Assembly (NCBI GenBank): GCA_006546595.1
Contig: VIAD01000002.1
Location: forward strand, 268,481 to 332,480
Length of the DNA: 64,000 bases
Direction: 5' to 3'
From: Moraxellaceae bacterium AER2_44_116
GTDB lineage: Bacteria > Pseudomonadota > Gammaproteobacteria > Pseudomonadales > Moraxellaceae
Of the stretch, positions 17,108 to 25,129 are shown in pieces. Below the pieces are notes generated by a model. That model did not search any database. It was not told the DNA's origin and worked only from the letters and a program-made list of their open reading frames with translations. A program made the translations under genes and the position numbers. How positions within the stretch are numbered: position 1 is the stretch's first letter; each line of letters starts with the position of its first letter.

Positions 17108-17671
17108 TTTTTTGACTCCGAAACAAAGTTAAAAACACAAATATCTCACGGAGGTGAGTGCTTTTAATAAACTACATCATTTATAAAAGTTAATAAATTC
17201 ATGTTGTTATGCCATATTTTGCAGGTTTTATAATTTTTGAAGCTCATTGATCGTCGTAGTGCTTCTTTGCGCAAAAAAATTATGAATAGCACGATTTGCT
17301 GTTTTACAAAAAATAACATTTCAGGATGGAATAGCAGCACAATAACGAGTCGGGTGAGTTTGGATTGAATATGAGTCTTAGGGGATTTAAAACAAAATCT
17401 GGTCTTTTTCCGAGCAGAAAAAAATGCGCCAACTATATGGTCTGTCTTGTAGATTACCGTTGAGAGGTGTGGCCAATGTTGCGGTTGGATTTCTTTGGAG
17501 TAAAACATTTACGGTAACTGTCTGTAGGTAAGTGGTGTTACCGTAGAAGTTACCGCAAGTTTTGATTAGATGCCAATGTGGCTTCTTGTGTTTGATTGTA
17601 GTGATAAGTACAGGTAACTATCTGTTTTTATTGCTATTTTATGGCTTTTTAGGCCTGTTTAAAGTTTGAAT
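17108..17671. other. Non-coding stretch between integrase and tRNA, with GTTACC motifs
   Basis: GTTACC or GGTAAC occurs at 17513-17518, 17537-17542, 17549-17554 and 17613-17618, and also at 16152-16168 and 11618-11623 at the other end. Such clusters beside an att core are typical of integrase arm-type or excisionase sites. A 114-codon open frame on the minus strand at 17164-17508 has no family resemblance and I do not call it. Confidence 0.5.
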
Positions 17672-17748
17672 TGGTGGGTCTGCACGGACTTGAACCGTGG
17701 ACCAAAGGATTATGAGTCCTCTGCTCTAACCAACTGAGCTACAGACCC
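17672..17748 (-). tRNA. tRNA with CAU anticodon, probably tRNA-Ile2 (lysidine-modified)
   Basis: The 77-nt cloverleaf folds fully: acceptor GGGTCTG/CAGACCC, D stem GCTC/GAGC, anticodon stem GAGGA/TCCTT with loop CTCATAA, T stem CACGG/CCGTG with loop TTCAAGT, and encoded CCA. The anticodon is CAU. G1-C72 pairing excludes initiator tRNA. The anticodon-arm context and TTGGTC...GGTTCAAGTCC resemble E. coli tRNA-Ile2 more than elongator Met. It serves as the island's attachment site and keeps a full-length sequence. Confidence 0.9.
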
Positions 17749-17771
17749 GCGCGCAGTGGGCGAAGATTATA
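17749..17771 (-). promoter_or_regulatory. Probable promoter end of the tRNA gene
   Basis: On the minus strand TATAAT (17766-17771) lies about 17 bases before the tRNA 5' end, followed by a GC-rich discriminator (GCGCGCG) typical of stringently controlled tRNA promoters. A clear -35 box is not obvious. Confidence 0.5.
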
Positions 17772-17801
17772 AGCATAAGTTCTTTGAATGAATAGCGTTT
17801 T

Positions 17802-18158
17802 TTAATGTTCTACAATGACGTAGTATTTTTTCACAGTTTCCAGCACTTCAAATGTCCCGCAAAAACTGGGCGGAATGACTCCTGCATTACCCGCAGTAAT
17901 ATCGTGATAACTACCATCTTCACTGTGTAAACGGACTTTGCCACTGATGACCTGAAAAAACTCTTGTTTATTGGCGGCAAAAACGATTTTCCATGCGCCC
18001 ACTTCACACTCCCATATTCCGCAAGACATCTTCGGATGTTCATACAAGGCTTGAGTTGTGCGTTTAGGGTTGCCTTTTAATAAACGGGCAGGCTGAGGAT
18101 AATCAATCGTGGTATTTGCATTTGCCAAGCCCTGACCCGCAATAAACAACAAAGACAT
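17802..18158 (-). CDS. Exported cupin-domain protein
   Basis: This is a 118-residue protein with an N-terminal signal peptide (MSLLFIAGQGLANA) and a single cupin barrel of the DUF861/EutQ-like kind. The barrel core is seen in MSCGIWECEVGAWKIVF, EFFQVISGKVRLHSEDG and DITAGNAGVIPPSFCGTFEV. The usual metal-binding His residues are not obvious, so it may bind a small molecule without a metal. ATG 18158 sits 5 bases after AGGAG and is chosen over a GTG two codons upstream. Its substrate is unknown, and a periplasmic location is inferred from the signal peptide. Confidence 0.7.
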   Translation of the reverse strand: MSLLFIAGQGLANANTTIDYPQPARLLKGNPKRTTQALYEHPKMSCGIWECEVGAWKIVFAANKQEFFQVISGKVRLHSEDGSYHDITAGNAGVIPPSFCGTFEVLETVKKYYVIVEH

Positions 18159-18344
18159 AAACACTCCTAGACTTTTCTCGAATCGCGCATGATATGATTT
18201 TGTACTATGTCAGCAAGTATGTTGACTGTAATAACAACAGGCAATGGTAATTTCAGCCAATAGTATCTTTAATGTTAACGGTGTACACTTTGCTGTGTTG
18301 ACAAAAGCTCGTCTGTTTATTGATTTTTCGATAAGGTATTTGCT

Positions 18345-20375
18345 ATGAACGCCCATTATCCGCATTTGCTGCAACCATTGAACTTAGGTTTTACCCAACT
18401 GCGTAACCGCGTGGTCATGGGGTCTATGCACACAGGTTTAGAAGATCGTTTTTATCACTATCCCAAATTAGCGGCTTATTTTGGTGAACGTGCCAAAGGC
18501 GGCGTAGGCTTAATCATTACGGGGGGTATTTCTCCGAATAAGGAAGGTTGGTTGTTGCCGTTTGGCGGCTCAATGAATCGTATTACCGATGCCGTAAACC
18601 ATCGCCTAGTGACTCATGCCGTGCATAAAGAAGGCGGCAAAATCCTCATGCAAATTTTGCATGCAGGGCGTTATGGTTTTCATCCGTTTGTCGTTTCTGC
18701 ATCAGCAGTTAAATCACCTATCTCCATGTTTAAACCGCGCGAAATGTCCGAAGCACGTATCTCGCGTACCATTGCCGCTTATGGCCGCTGTGCGCGTTTA
18801 GCTAAAATTGCAGGGTATGACGGTGTTGAAATTATGGGTAGCGAAGGCTATCTACTCAATCAGTTTTTATGCGCGCGAGTGAATCATCGGGATGATAAAT
18901 GGGGCGGCAACATCGAAAATCGGATGCGTTTAGCGATTGAAGTCGTCAAACGTATTCGTAAAGTTGTCGGTGAAGATTTTATTATTGTCTACCGTTTGTC
19001 GTTGCTGGATTTAGTGGAAGGCGGTAACACATGGGAAGAAGTAGTTACTGTTGCTAAAGCACTCGAAAAAGCGGGTGTCACTATACTCAGTACAGGTATT
19101 GGCTGGCATGAAGCGCGTGTGCCGACGATTGTGACCTCTGTGCCTAGAGCCGCATTTGTTGATGTCACTGCACGCATCAAAAAAGAATTAACTATTCCTG
19201 TGATTGCCTCTAACCGCATTAATATGCCCGATACGGCCGAAGCCATTTTAGCGCGTGGTGATGCCGATATGGTGCAAATGGCGCGGCCATTTTTAGCCGA
19301 TTCAGAGTGGGTTAACAAAGCGGCGAGTAACCGTGCCGATGAAATTAATACCTGTATCGCCTGTAATCAAGCGTGTTTAGACCATGCCTTTAAAAACAAG
19401 CGTGTCTCGTGTTTAGTCAACCCGCGTGCTTGTTATGAAACCGAATTAATCTATGTTAAAACCTCAAAACCCAAACGTATTGCGGTTGTTGGCGCAGGGC
19501 CTGCGGGTTTGTCGGCGGCCACTGTTGCCGCAGAGCGCGGCCATTTGGTGACGTTGTTTGAAGCCAGCTCCGAAGTAGGTGGTCAATTTAATATCGCCAA
19601 ACAAATTCCCGGTAAAGAAGAGTTTTACGAGACGATTCGTTATTTTGCCCGTCAAATTGAGCTGAAAGGCGTGACGCTTAAACTCAATCAAAAAGCCAGT
19701 CGTGAGCAGTTAGAGGCGGATGGTTTTGATGAAGTGATCATCGCTACAGGAATTGCGCCACGTAAACCGCCGATTAAAGGTATCAATCATCCAAAAGTCT
19801 TATCGTATATTGATGTGCTACGCGATAAAAAGCCTGTCGGTAAACGAGTAGCGGTGATTGGCGCAGGCGGTATTGGTTTTGATTTGAGTGAGTTTTTATT
19901 ACACGATCCTGCGATTCCATTGCCGATTTCTGCCGAAGCATGGCGCGCTGAATGGGGCGTAGATGTCCAAGCCACTGAAGCAGGTGGTTTGATTGAGCCA
20001 ACGCATCACAAGCCTTTACGTCAAATTTACTTGTTGCAACGTAAAGAAAGCAAAGTCGGTGCAGGTTTGGGTAAAACATCAGGCTGGGTGCATCGTGCCG
20101 CTTTGCAAAAAAATGATGTGGCGATGATGTCGGGTGTGGAATACCGCGAGATTAACGATGACGGTTTGTTAATTGCCATTAACGGCAAAGAGCAATTATT
20201 AGCGGTTGATAACGTGGTGATTTGTGCGGGTCAAGACTGTTTACGCGAGTTAATGCCCGCCGAAGGTCAAACGACGAAAGCGAAATATCATTTAATTGGT
20301 GGCGCGTCATTAGCTAGTGAGTTAGATGCTAAACGTGCAATTCGCGAAGGCGCGGAGTTAGCGGCAGGGTTGTGA
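18345..20375 (+). CDS. fadH: 2,4-dienoyl-CoA reductase (NADPH), FadH
   Basis: This flavin and Fe-S enzyme reduces 2,4-dienoyl-CoA during beta-oxidation of unsaturated fatty acids; 676 residues against about 670 in E. coli. Residues 1-340 are the Old Yellow Enzyme-type FMN barrel, with SEGYLLNQFLCARVNHRDDKWGG and FIIVYRLSLLDLVEGG closely resembling FadH. The 4Fe-4S cysteines are in CIACNQACLDH...SCLVNP (about 336-360). The FAD/NADP domain follows, with VVGAGPAGLSAA (about 379) and AVIGAGGIGFD (about 505). A hairpin separates it from the next gene. Confidence 0.9.
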   Translation: MNAHYPHLLQPLNLGFTQLRNRVVMGSMHTGLEDRFYHYPKLAAYFGERAKGGVGLIITGGISPNKEGWLLPFGGSMNRITDAVNHRLVTHAVHKEGGKILMQILHAGRYGFHPFVVSASAVKSPISMFKPREMSEARISRTIAAYGRCARLAKIAGYDGVEIMGSEGYLLNQFLCARVNHRDDKWGGNIENRMRLAIEVVKRIRKVVGEDFIIVYRLSLLDLVEGGNTWEEVVTVAKALEKAGVTILSTGIGWHEARVPTIVTSVPRAAFVDVTARIKKELTIPVIASNRINMPDTAEAILARGDADMVQMARPFLADSEWVNKAASNRADEINTCIACNQACLDHAFKNKRVSCLVNPRACYETELIYVKTSKPKRIAVVGAGPAGLSAATVAAERGHLVTLFEASSEVGGQFNIAKQIPGKEEFYETIRYFARQIELKGVTLKLNQKASREQLEADGFDEVIIATGIAPRKPPIKGINHPKVLSYIDVLRDKKPVGKRVAVIGAGGIGFDLSEFLLHDPAIPLPISAEAWRAEWGVDVQATEAGGLIEPTHHKPLRQIYLLQRKESKVGAGLGKTSGWVHRAALQKNDVAMMSGVEYREINDDGLLIAINGKEQLLAVDNVVICAGQDCLRELMPAEGQTTKAKYHLIGGASLASELDAKRAIREGAELAAGL

Positions 20376-20407
20376 TCATTCCTTAAATGCCTTTCAATTA
20401 TGAAACC

Positions 20408-20433
20408 ATAGGCTGGGGTTAACCTCAGCCTAT
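20408..20433 (+). terminator. Hairpin after fadH
   Basis: ATAGGCTG and CAGCCTAT pair around GGGTTAACCT, an almost perfect 26-bp palindrome 33 bases after the fadH stop. There is no T-tract, so it may be a Rho-assisted or mRNA-stabilising hairpin. Confidence 0.5.
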
Positions 20434-20468
20434 AAGCCTAACAATTCAAACACACTATTTGCAAAAAT

Positions 20469-20519
20469 GGCTTCGACTCCGCTCAGCCAAAGCCTAAACG
20501 CTCCCTGAACGGAGTCGAA
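20469..20519. repeat. Dispersed inverted repeat, copy 2
   Basis: The arms at 20469-20488 (GGCTTCGACTCCGCTCAGCC) and 20501-20519 (one substitution in CTCCCTGAGCGGAGTCGAA) are the same as the inner arms of the element at 6014. The outer arms are not present here. Confidence 0.85.
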
Positions 20520-20658
20520 TGATACATTAATAGCCCCTTTATTTCGCAAAAAACGGCCACTCCGCACATAACATCCGCTATAACTAGAGAGTATATTTTG
20601 CCAACGACAATTGGTACTATCGTCCCTAAATAAATGTATAACGACAGGATATTCTCTT

Positions 20659-21876
20659 ATGGCCTCATTTTTTGTTACCAAAGCCGCATCAAAAGCCAAA
20701 TTAGCGGGTCTTAAAGTCGCTATGACGGTTATTCCAGCACCTAGACCGACCGTTTTTTCGGGTGAAGGTGCAGCACTGAAACTTTGCCAAGCCATTGCAG
20801 GTTTTGGTCATCAAAAAGTATTAATTGTCTCTGATAAAATTCTAAATAATTTAGGCGTGTTGCGTCCGTTAGAAGCTAAATTGCAAGAATTGGGCGTGAA
20901 AGTGGCGATTTTTGATGGTGTTTTACCCGACCCGACATTCAGTATTGCTGAAGCCTGTCTGCAACATTACAAAGTGGAAAATTGTGACTCCGTGTTAGCG
21001 GTTGGTGGTGGTTCGTCGATTGATGTAGCCAAAGTGATTGCTATCGCCGCAACCAACAAAAAAACACCACAACAATTAGTCGGTATTCTCAAAAGTCGTA
21101 AACCCAGTTCGCCTTTATATGCCATTCCGACCACAGCAGGAACAGGCTCAGAAGTCACTGTGGGTGCCGTTATTTCGGATGATAAAACGCACCAAAAAGG
21201 CTTGGTTTTAGACCCAAAAGTTGTACCGCGTATGGTCGCTTTAGACTCTGGCATTATGTCGGGAATGCCGCCAAAGGTGACGGCCGAAACGGGTTTAGAT
21301 GCCATGACTCATGCCGTTGAAGCCTTTATTAGTGAGTTGGCAGGTACAGAGTCCGATCTATATGCGCGTTCAGCCATTAGAATGATTTTTGAAAATCTGC
21401 GTATGACTTACAAAGAACCCAAAAATCTAGTGGCTCGTGAAGCAATGGCTTTGGCTTCACACTATGCAGGTTTAGCATTGAATCAAGCAGGTTTGGGCTA
21501 TGTTCATGCCATTGCTCACCAAATAGGAGGGCATTATGGTTTGCCGCATGGTTTAAGCAATGCCATTGTCATGCCTTATGTCTTGGAATTTTCTCGTCCC
21601 GAAATTAACCCGCGTTTAGCGGAGTTAGCGCGTTTTTCAAAATTAGTCACGCAAGAAACATCCACAGCCATTGCCGCGCAAGCGTTTATGGATGAGCTTA
21701 AATCATTAATGCGTGATGTGAATATTAAGTCAGTTGTGCCCAATATGAATACGCGTGATTTTGATGACATTATGCAGGGGGCTTTTAAGGAAGCACATGG
21801 TACGTATGCAGTGCCTAAATATATGACGGAAGAAGATTGTAAACAGATTTTGTATGTGATTTCGCAGCAAAGTTAA
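20659..21876 (+). CDS. Iron-containing alcohol dehydrogenase
   Basis: This is a 405-residue group III (iron-activated) alcohol dehydrogenase. The NAD-binding GGGSSIDVAK and the metal-binding region are visible: TGLDAMTHAVEAF, HAIAHQIGGHYGLPHG and the preceding Asp. It oxidises alcohols or reduces aldehydes; the substrate cannot be read from the sequence. ATG 20659 (MASFFVTKAASK) is chosen because homologues begin about 30 residues before the Rossmann core; an in-frame start at 20611 adds 16 residues. It follows fadH in the same direction but is separated by a hairpin and a repeat. Confidence 0.9.
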   Translation: MASFFVTKAASKAKLAGLKVAMTVIPAPRPTVFSGEGAALKLCQAIAGFGHQKVLIVSDKILNNLGVLRPLEAKLQELGVKVAIFDGVLPDPTFSIAEACLQHYKVENCDSVLAVGGGSSIDVAKVIAIAATNKKTPQQLVGILKSRKPSSPLYAIPTTAGTGSEVTVGAVISDDKTHQKGLVLDPKVVPRMVALDSGIMSGMPPKVTAETGLDAMTHAVEAFISELAGTESDLYARSAIRMIFENLRMTYKEPKNLVAREAMALASHYAGLALNQAGLGYVHAIAHQIGGHYGLPHGLSNAIVMPYVLEFSRPEINPRLAELARFSKLVTQETSTAIAAQAFMDELKSLMRDVNIKSVVPNMNTRDFDDIMQGAFKEAHGTYAVPKYMTEEDCKQILYVISQQS

Positions 21877-21891
21877 GTGTCAGGTGTTTTG

Positions 21892-21913
21892 TGAGCTGGG
21901 GCTTGCCCTAGCT
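21892..21913 (+). terminator. Hairpin after the alcohol dehydrogenase gene
   Basis: GAGCTGGGGC and GCCCTAGCTC pair with one mismatch around TT, starting 16 bases after the stop codon. No strong T-tract follows. Confidence 0.45.
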
Positions 21914-21951
21914 CAATTAAATCATGTTAATAATAAAGGAATATCAACAAC

Positions 21952-22884
21952 ATGATGCTCAACGATATTAGCAATACACTCACATTTGCCTTTGATTTTT
22001 TTAATCAGAATGAGACAGTTGCAATTCCATCTGGCGATATGACTGCCGAAGAAGATATCATGGGTTCTTATGTTGCCGCCGCTTATCTTGAGTCGGGCGC
22101 ACCATTAGATTTACTATTGACGATAGGCAAAGCGCACGAATCAGCGGTCACAATAGGTATACGCTGTCCTGTTGGCGATGTAGATGGATTGTATCCCGTT
22201 GACCCGAATGATTTACCTTGGCAAATGTGGCCTAATGAGATTTTGCCAAAAGACTATCCATACTTTCCATTAGCAGAAAAAGCATTTGCGTTAGCCAAGC
22301 AAATTATTGACTATGACGAAAATATTGATGAATACCTGAAAACAGGCTGTATTCAATCATTTAAACAACGCGATTTAGCAAAAGCATTTTCACTTGGTTT
22401 ACCAGATAGTACATGGCCTTATCATTATGTTATAACCGCTCTACAGTTTTTCTCATTAGATATTAATAGTTTACAAGCCTATTTGCCGTCATCTTTACCC
22501 GATATGTATTATGAGGCAGGTGGATCTTTTCGAGGAAAAAATCCGCTATTTGTTGTCTTGAAAATTCATGCATCTGCAATTAAAGCGGGTGTAACTTGGA
22601 ATGAGTGGATATTCGCTAATGGATTGATTGATAAAACGATTGAGACGGATTTTAAAAATTTAGCAGCATTGATTGAGCACGCCACAGCGAATGAATATTA
22701 CGATTTAATGAGTCTAACGATAGATTGGGATTACTGGGCAATTGAGCTTCTTCCGTGTCAACAAGCCGCGAGAGATATATTGACTCGTTTAGGGTGGCCA
22801 ATTACTCAAATAATTCCGATTTACACCGCTCGCCAAGTAATTGGTTTTGATGAGGTTTGCCACCTCCAACAATCTGACATATAA
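21952..22884 (+). CDS. Uncharacterised soluble protein
   Basis: This 310-residue acidic protein has no signal peptide or membrane segment and I do not recognise a family. It is rich in aromatic residues (DLPWQMWPNE, YPYFPLAEKAF, NEYYDLMSLTIDWDYWAIELL) and appears mainly alpha-helical, with a C-terminal part resembling helical-repeat or immunity-like proteins only in composition. A Met-Met start at 21952/21955 follows an AAAGGAATATCAAC ribosome-binding site. It stands alone between two hairpins, the last at 22939-22968. Confidence 0.6.
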   Translation: MMLNDISNTLTFAFDFFNQNETVAIPSGDMTAEEDIMGSYVAAAYLESGAPLDLLLTIGKAHESAVTIGIRCPVGDVDGLYPVDPNDLPWQMWPNEILPKDYPYFPLAEKAFALAKQIIDYDENIDEYLKTGCIQSFKQRDLAKAFSLGLPDSTWPYHYVITALQFFSLDINSLQAYLPSSLPDMYYEAGGSFRGKNPLFVVLKIHASAIKAGVTWNEWIFANGLIDKTIETDFKNLAALIEHATANEYYDLMSLTIDWDYWAIELLPCQQAARDILTRLGWPITQIIPIYTARQVIGFDEVCHLQQSDI

Positions 22885-22938
22885 TCACCTCGCCGACATC
22901 GTTGTTATAGTGATGCGCTTTATGCGTGTTACGAACTT

Positions 22939-22968
22939 AAAGCCGACGCTATGAACCGTCGGCTTTTT
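22939..22968 (+). terminator. Intrinsic terminator
   Basis: AAAGCCGAC and GTCGGCTTT form a 9-bp perfect stem with a 10-base loop, followed by a T-run. It ends transcription of the preceding 310-codon gene. Confidence 0.85.
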
Positions 22969-23082
22969 GTTGCCTAAAATTTGCCGTTATCCCCCGATTG
23001 CGTCCGTTACACAATCCTCTATTCAATTGTTTCTTGATTTGATAGCATCAAACGGTATTTTTCACCGCACAAGAACTCAGAC

Positions 23083-23391
23083 ATGGCATTTATCTGCAAT
23101 GATTGTGGTAATAAATCCACCAGAAAATTTCCCAACGGTAAATGCCCTGCATGTGATTCATTCAATATCAAAAACACACACAGCGTCCAAGATACCAAAC
23201 GTGCCATTCGCGAAAAAGAGCCCAAAACCCTGATAGAACTGGTGATTATGTGTGTAGTGTGGGGCTTATTGGGTTATGGCGTATGGGATCAATATTTACG
23301 CAAAGAGCCTGTAAAAGAGACAACACATGCCGTTGAAGCCAAAGCGTTAAGCCCAGAGCAAAGTAAAAATAGTCCTGCGCTTGATTATTAA
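23083..23391 (+). CDS. Small zinc-ribbon membrane protein
   Basis: The 102-residue protein has an N-terminal four-cysteine zinc ribbon (CNDCG at 5-9 and CPAC at 21-24), a short basic linker and one membrane helix (LIELVIMCVVWGLLGYGVW, about 48-66). A hydrophilic tail follows. This architecture places the ribbon in the cytoplasm and the tail in the periplasm. I know of no specific function. It ends convergently 44 bases from the caspase-like gene. Confidence 0.7.
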   Translation: MAFICNDCGNKSTRKFPNGKCPACDSFNIKNTHSVQDTKRAIREKEPKTLIELVIMCVVWGLLGYGVWDQYLRKEPVKETTHAVEAKALSPEQSKNSPALDY

Positions 23392-23435
23392 TCAATTAGG
23401 TCTTATTTCGTTCATTACGATGCGTAAGTCCTGAG

Positions 23436-25106
23436 TTATTTAATCTGACTCGCTTGCTCACAACTCGCTGAATAAACACCAATTTCTTTGACACTTGTGC
23501 CATTAAACGTAAAACGCAGGCAACCATATTGCCTGTTAAAAAATAACTTATAACCATTATCAATCGTGGCTATACCATAACGCGCGATAATTTCTGCTTT
23601 TGATTTGCTCATCATATTGTCGGTCACGTTGCCTTTAAAGTCTTGTCGTACCTCAATAAAGTCTTTGCCTGTGTACATAAAAAAATCATGATCCAGAAAA
23701 AACACACCGCCACCATAATTATAGACTTCACCATCTTCGGTATCGCCCGTTGCACAGGGTAAATACTGCTTCACTTGCGCTTGGCTAACCGTAGGTACGA
23801 GGCCATTTAATGTCCCTTGATTGAGGTCTAAGACAAGGTTATTGCAACCACCAAACGAGCTAGGGTCTGGACTTTTATTGTCATAGTTCGGTAAGCGTAA
23901 CGCTGCGACTCTAGGATTTTTTTCTGCAGAGGTGTTTTTTAACGATAACGACTCATAAATGCTAGTACCTTGAGGATTGCGTTCACGTTCGGCAATCATT
24001 TCCTCAGCGGTCATGGCTTTTTTGGCTTTGGTGTCGATTCGCAATGAGTCAAGAATGGCACTACTGGAACTGGCTTGATTGGTATATTTATCACGACGAC
24101 TTTCCGCTAAAGCGACAAATGCACCTTGGGGATATTGTTTGAGATAAGCGGCATAATCGTTGGCATCGGTGGAAGTTTTTATCTCATCCCAAAATTGTTT
24201 ATCAGGATTAGCCGTGATGCTCGCAGGTGGTTGATTGACGACAACCACACACGGTTGACCGACAGGGCAGGGTACAAAAACAAAGGACTCTTTGCCTGTG
24301 TCGTTCATCCATGCTGGGACTTGTAACTTTCCTGCCGCCCGCGCTACTTGTAAGGCTTTAGTTTTTACAGCGGGGAAAAACGCATCCGAAGAATAGCCTT
24401 GGGTATTTTTATGACGGTTTAATTCGTCGATGGCAATGCGGGTAAAGACACCATTTCGGGCATCGGTGTCCGTCGGTAGTTTATCTAAGGATGTGCTGCC
24501 GTTTGAGGTGGCATAAATCACTTCGACTTGTTTCGATAAAGGCTGGCTGGGTGTCGATTCTTCCACCACATCCGCGCCTTTATTCACCACTTCATTACGG
24601 CAGGCATCAATTAAAAATAACAGTGAGCCTGTGTCGGGATCGATACGATTACTCAAGGTTTCGGAGATGTTTTTTAGGGCAATCGCGGAGTCTTTAATGG
24701 CTTGTTTATTATTGCGGGTGACTGTGGGGGTGTTACTTGGGATTAAATAACCGTCCATGCTACCGTTATCGTTGGGAATCGCTGCGCCATGTCCCGAATA
24801 AAAAAATAACACGTTATCGTTGGCTTGCAAGCGATTGGCAAATTGGTTCAGCGCGTCGGTGAAGCGTTGGCTGTTGACTTCACCTTGCGCGTCACGAACC
24901 ACTAACGTCGTTTCAAAACCCATATCAGTCAGCGTTTTGGCCATATCTTCGGCATCATTGCGTGAGTTTTGCAGACGACTCCAATAGCTGTAGTCTTTAA
25001 TCCCGATGACTAAGGCTTTAGGACTGGCGTAACTGGCGGACATCCAAATCGTTTGGCTGAAAAAAACGATTGCCCATGACATTTTTACCAAAAAACGCGA
25101 CATCAT
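23436..25106 (-). CDS. Exported caspase-family (peptidase C14) protein
   Basis: This 556-residue protein has a signal peptide (residues 1-27, ending near ASYAS) and an N-terminal caspase-like domain (about 28-275). The catalytic dyad is visible: His106 in FFYSGHGAAIP and Cys169 in LFLIDACRNE. A Pro/Val-rich linker with a short CPVGQPC motif comes next, then an Ala-rich helical linker (about 310-360). The C-terminal domain of about 170 residues contains paired cysteines, and I do not recognise it. Export separates it from cytoplasmic defence caspases. It follows the next gene upstream by 23 bases on the same strand, so the two are very likely an operon. Confidence 0.85.
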   Translation of the reverse strand: MMSRFLVKMSWAIVFFSQTIWMSASYASPKALVIGIKDYSYWSRLQNSRNDAEDMAKTLTDMGFETTLVVRDAQGEVNSQRFTDALNQFANRLQANDNVLFFYSGHGAAIPNDNGSMDGYLIPSNTPTVTRNNKQAIKDSAIALKNISETLSNRIDPDTGSLLFLIDACRNEVVNKGADVVEESTPSQPLSKQVEVIYATSNGSTSLDKLPTDTDARNGVFTRIAIDELNRHKNTQGYSSDAFFPAVKTKALQVARAAGKLQVPAWMNDTGKESFVFVPCPVGQPCVVVVNQPPASITANPDKQFWDEIKTSTDANDYAAYLKQYPQGAFVALAESRRDKYTNQASSSSAILDSLRIDTKAKKAMTAEEMIAERERNPQGTSIYESLSLKNTSAEKNPRVAALRLPNYDNKSPDPSSFGGCNNLVLDLNQGTLNGLVPTVSQAQVKQYLPCATGDTEDGEVYNYGGGVFFLDHDFFMYTGKDFIEVRQDFKGNVTDNMMSKSKAEIIARYGIATIDNGYKLFFNRQYGCLRFTFNGTSVKEIGVYSASCEQASQIK

Positions 25107-25129
25107 CTATCCCCTAAATGGTTGCAGCC

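Larger units (their letters stand above)
11532..17686. mobile_element. Small decayed genomic island in the 3' end of tRNA-CAU
   Basis: The element is about 6.1 kb between the 15-bp repeats at 11532-11546 and 17672-17686. A P4-family integrase lies at the tRNA-proximal end and points away from the tRNA, the usual layout. Cargo reading inward is a methyltransferase, an HNH nuclease, RloB, an RloA remnant, a Fic protein and a structured non-coding stretch. The integrase is frameshifted and truncated and the RloA ATPase is mostly gone, so the island is probably fixed. The tRNA gene remains intact at the proximal end. Confidence 0.8.

Noticed and set aside
17164..17508. 114-codon open frame between integrase and tRNA
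   Set aside because: Phe/Lys-rich composition typical of AT-rich non-coding DNA, no ribosome-binding site, no family resemblance, and it overlaps the GTTACC motif cluster.
17672..17748. Initiator tRNA-fMet
   Set aside because: Position 1-72 is a G-C pair and the anticodon arm lacks the three G-C pairs of initiator tRNA; the rest resembles tRNA-Ile2.
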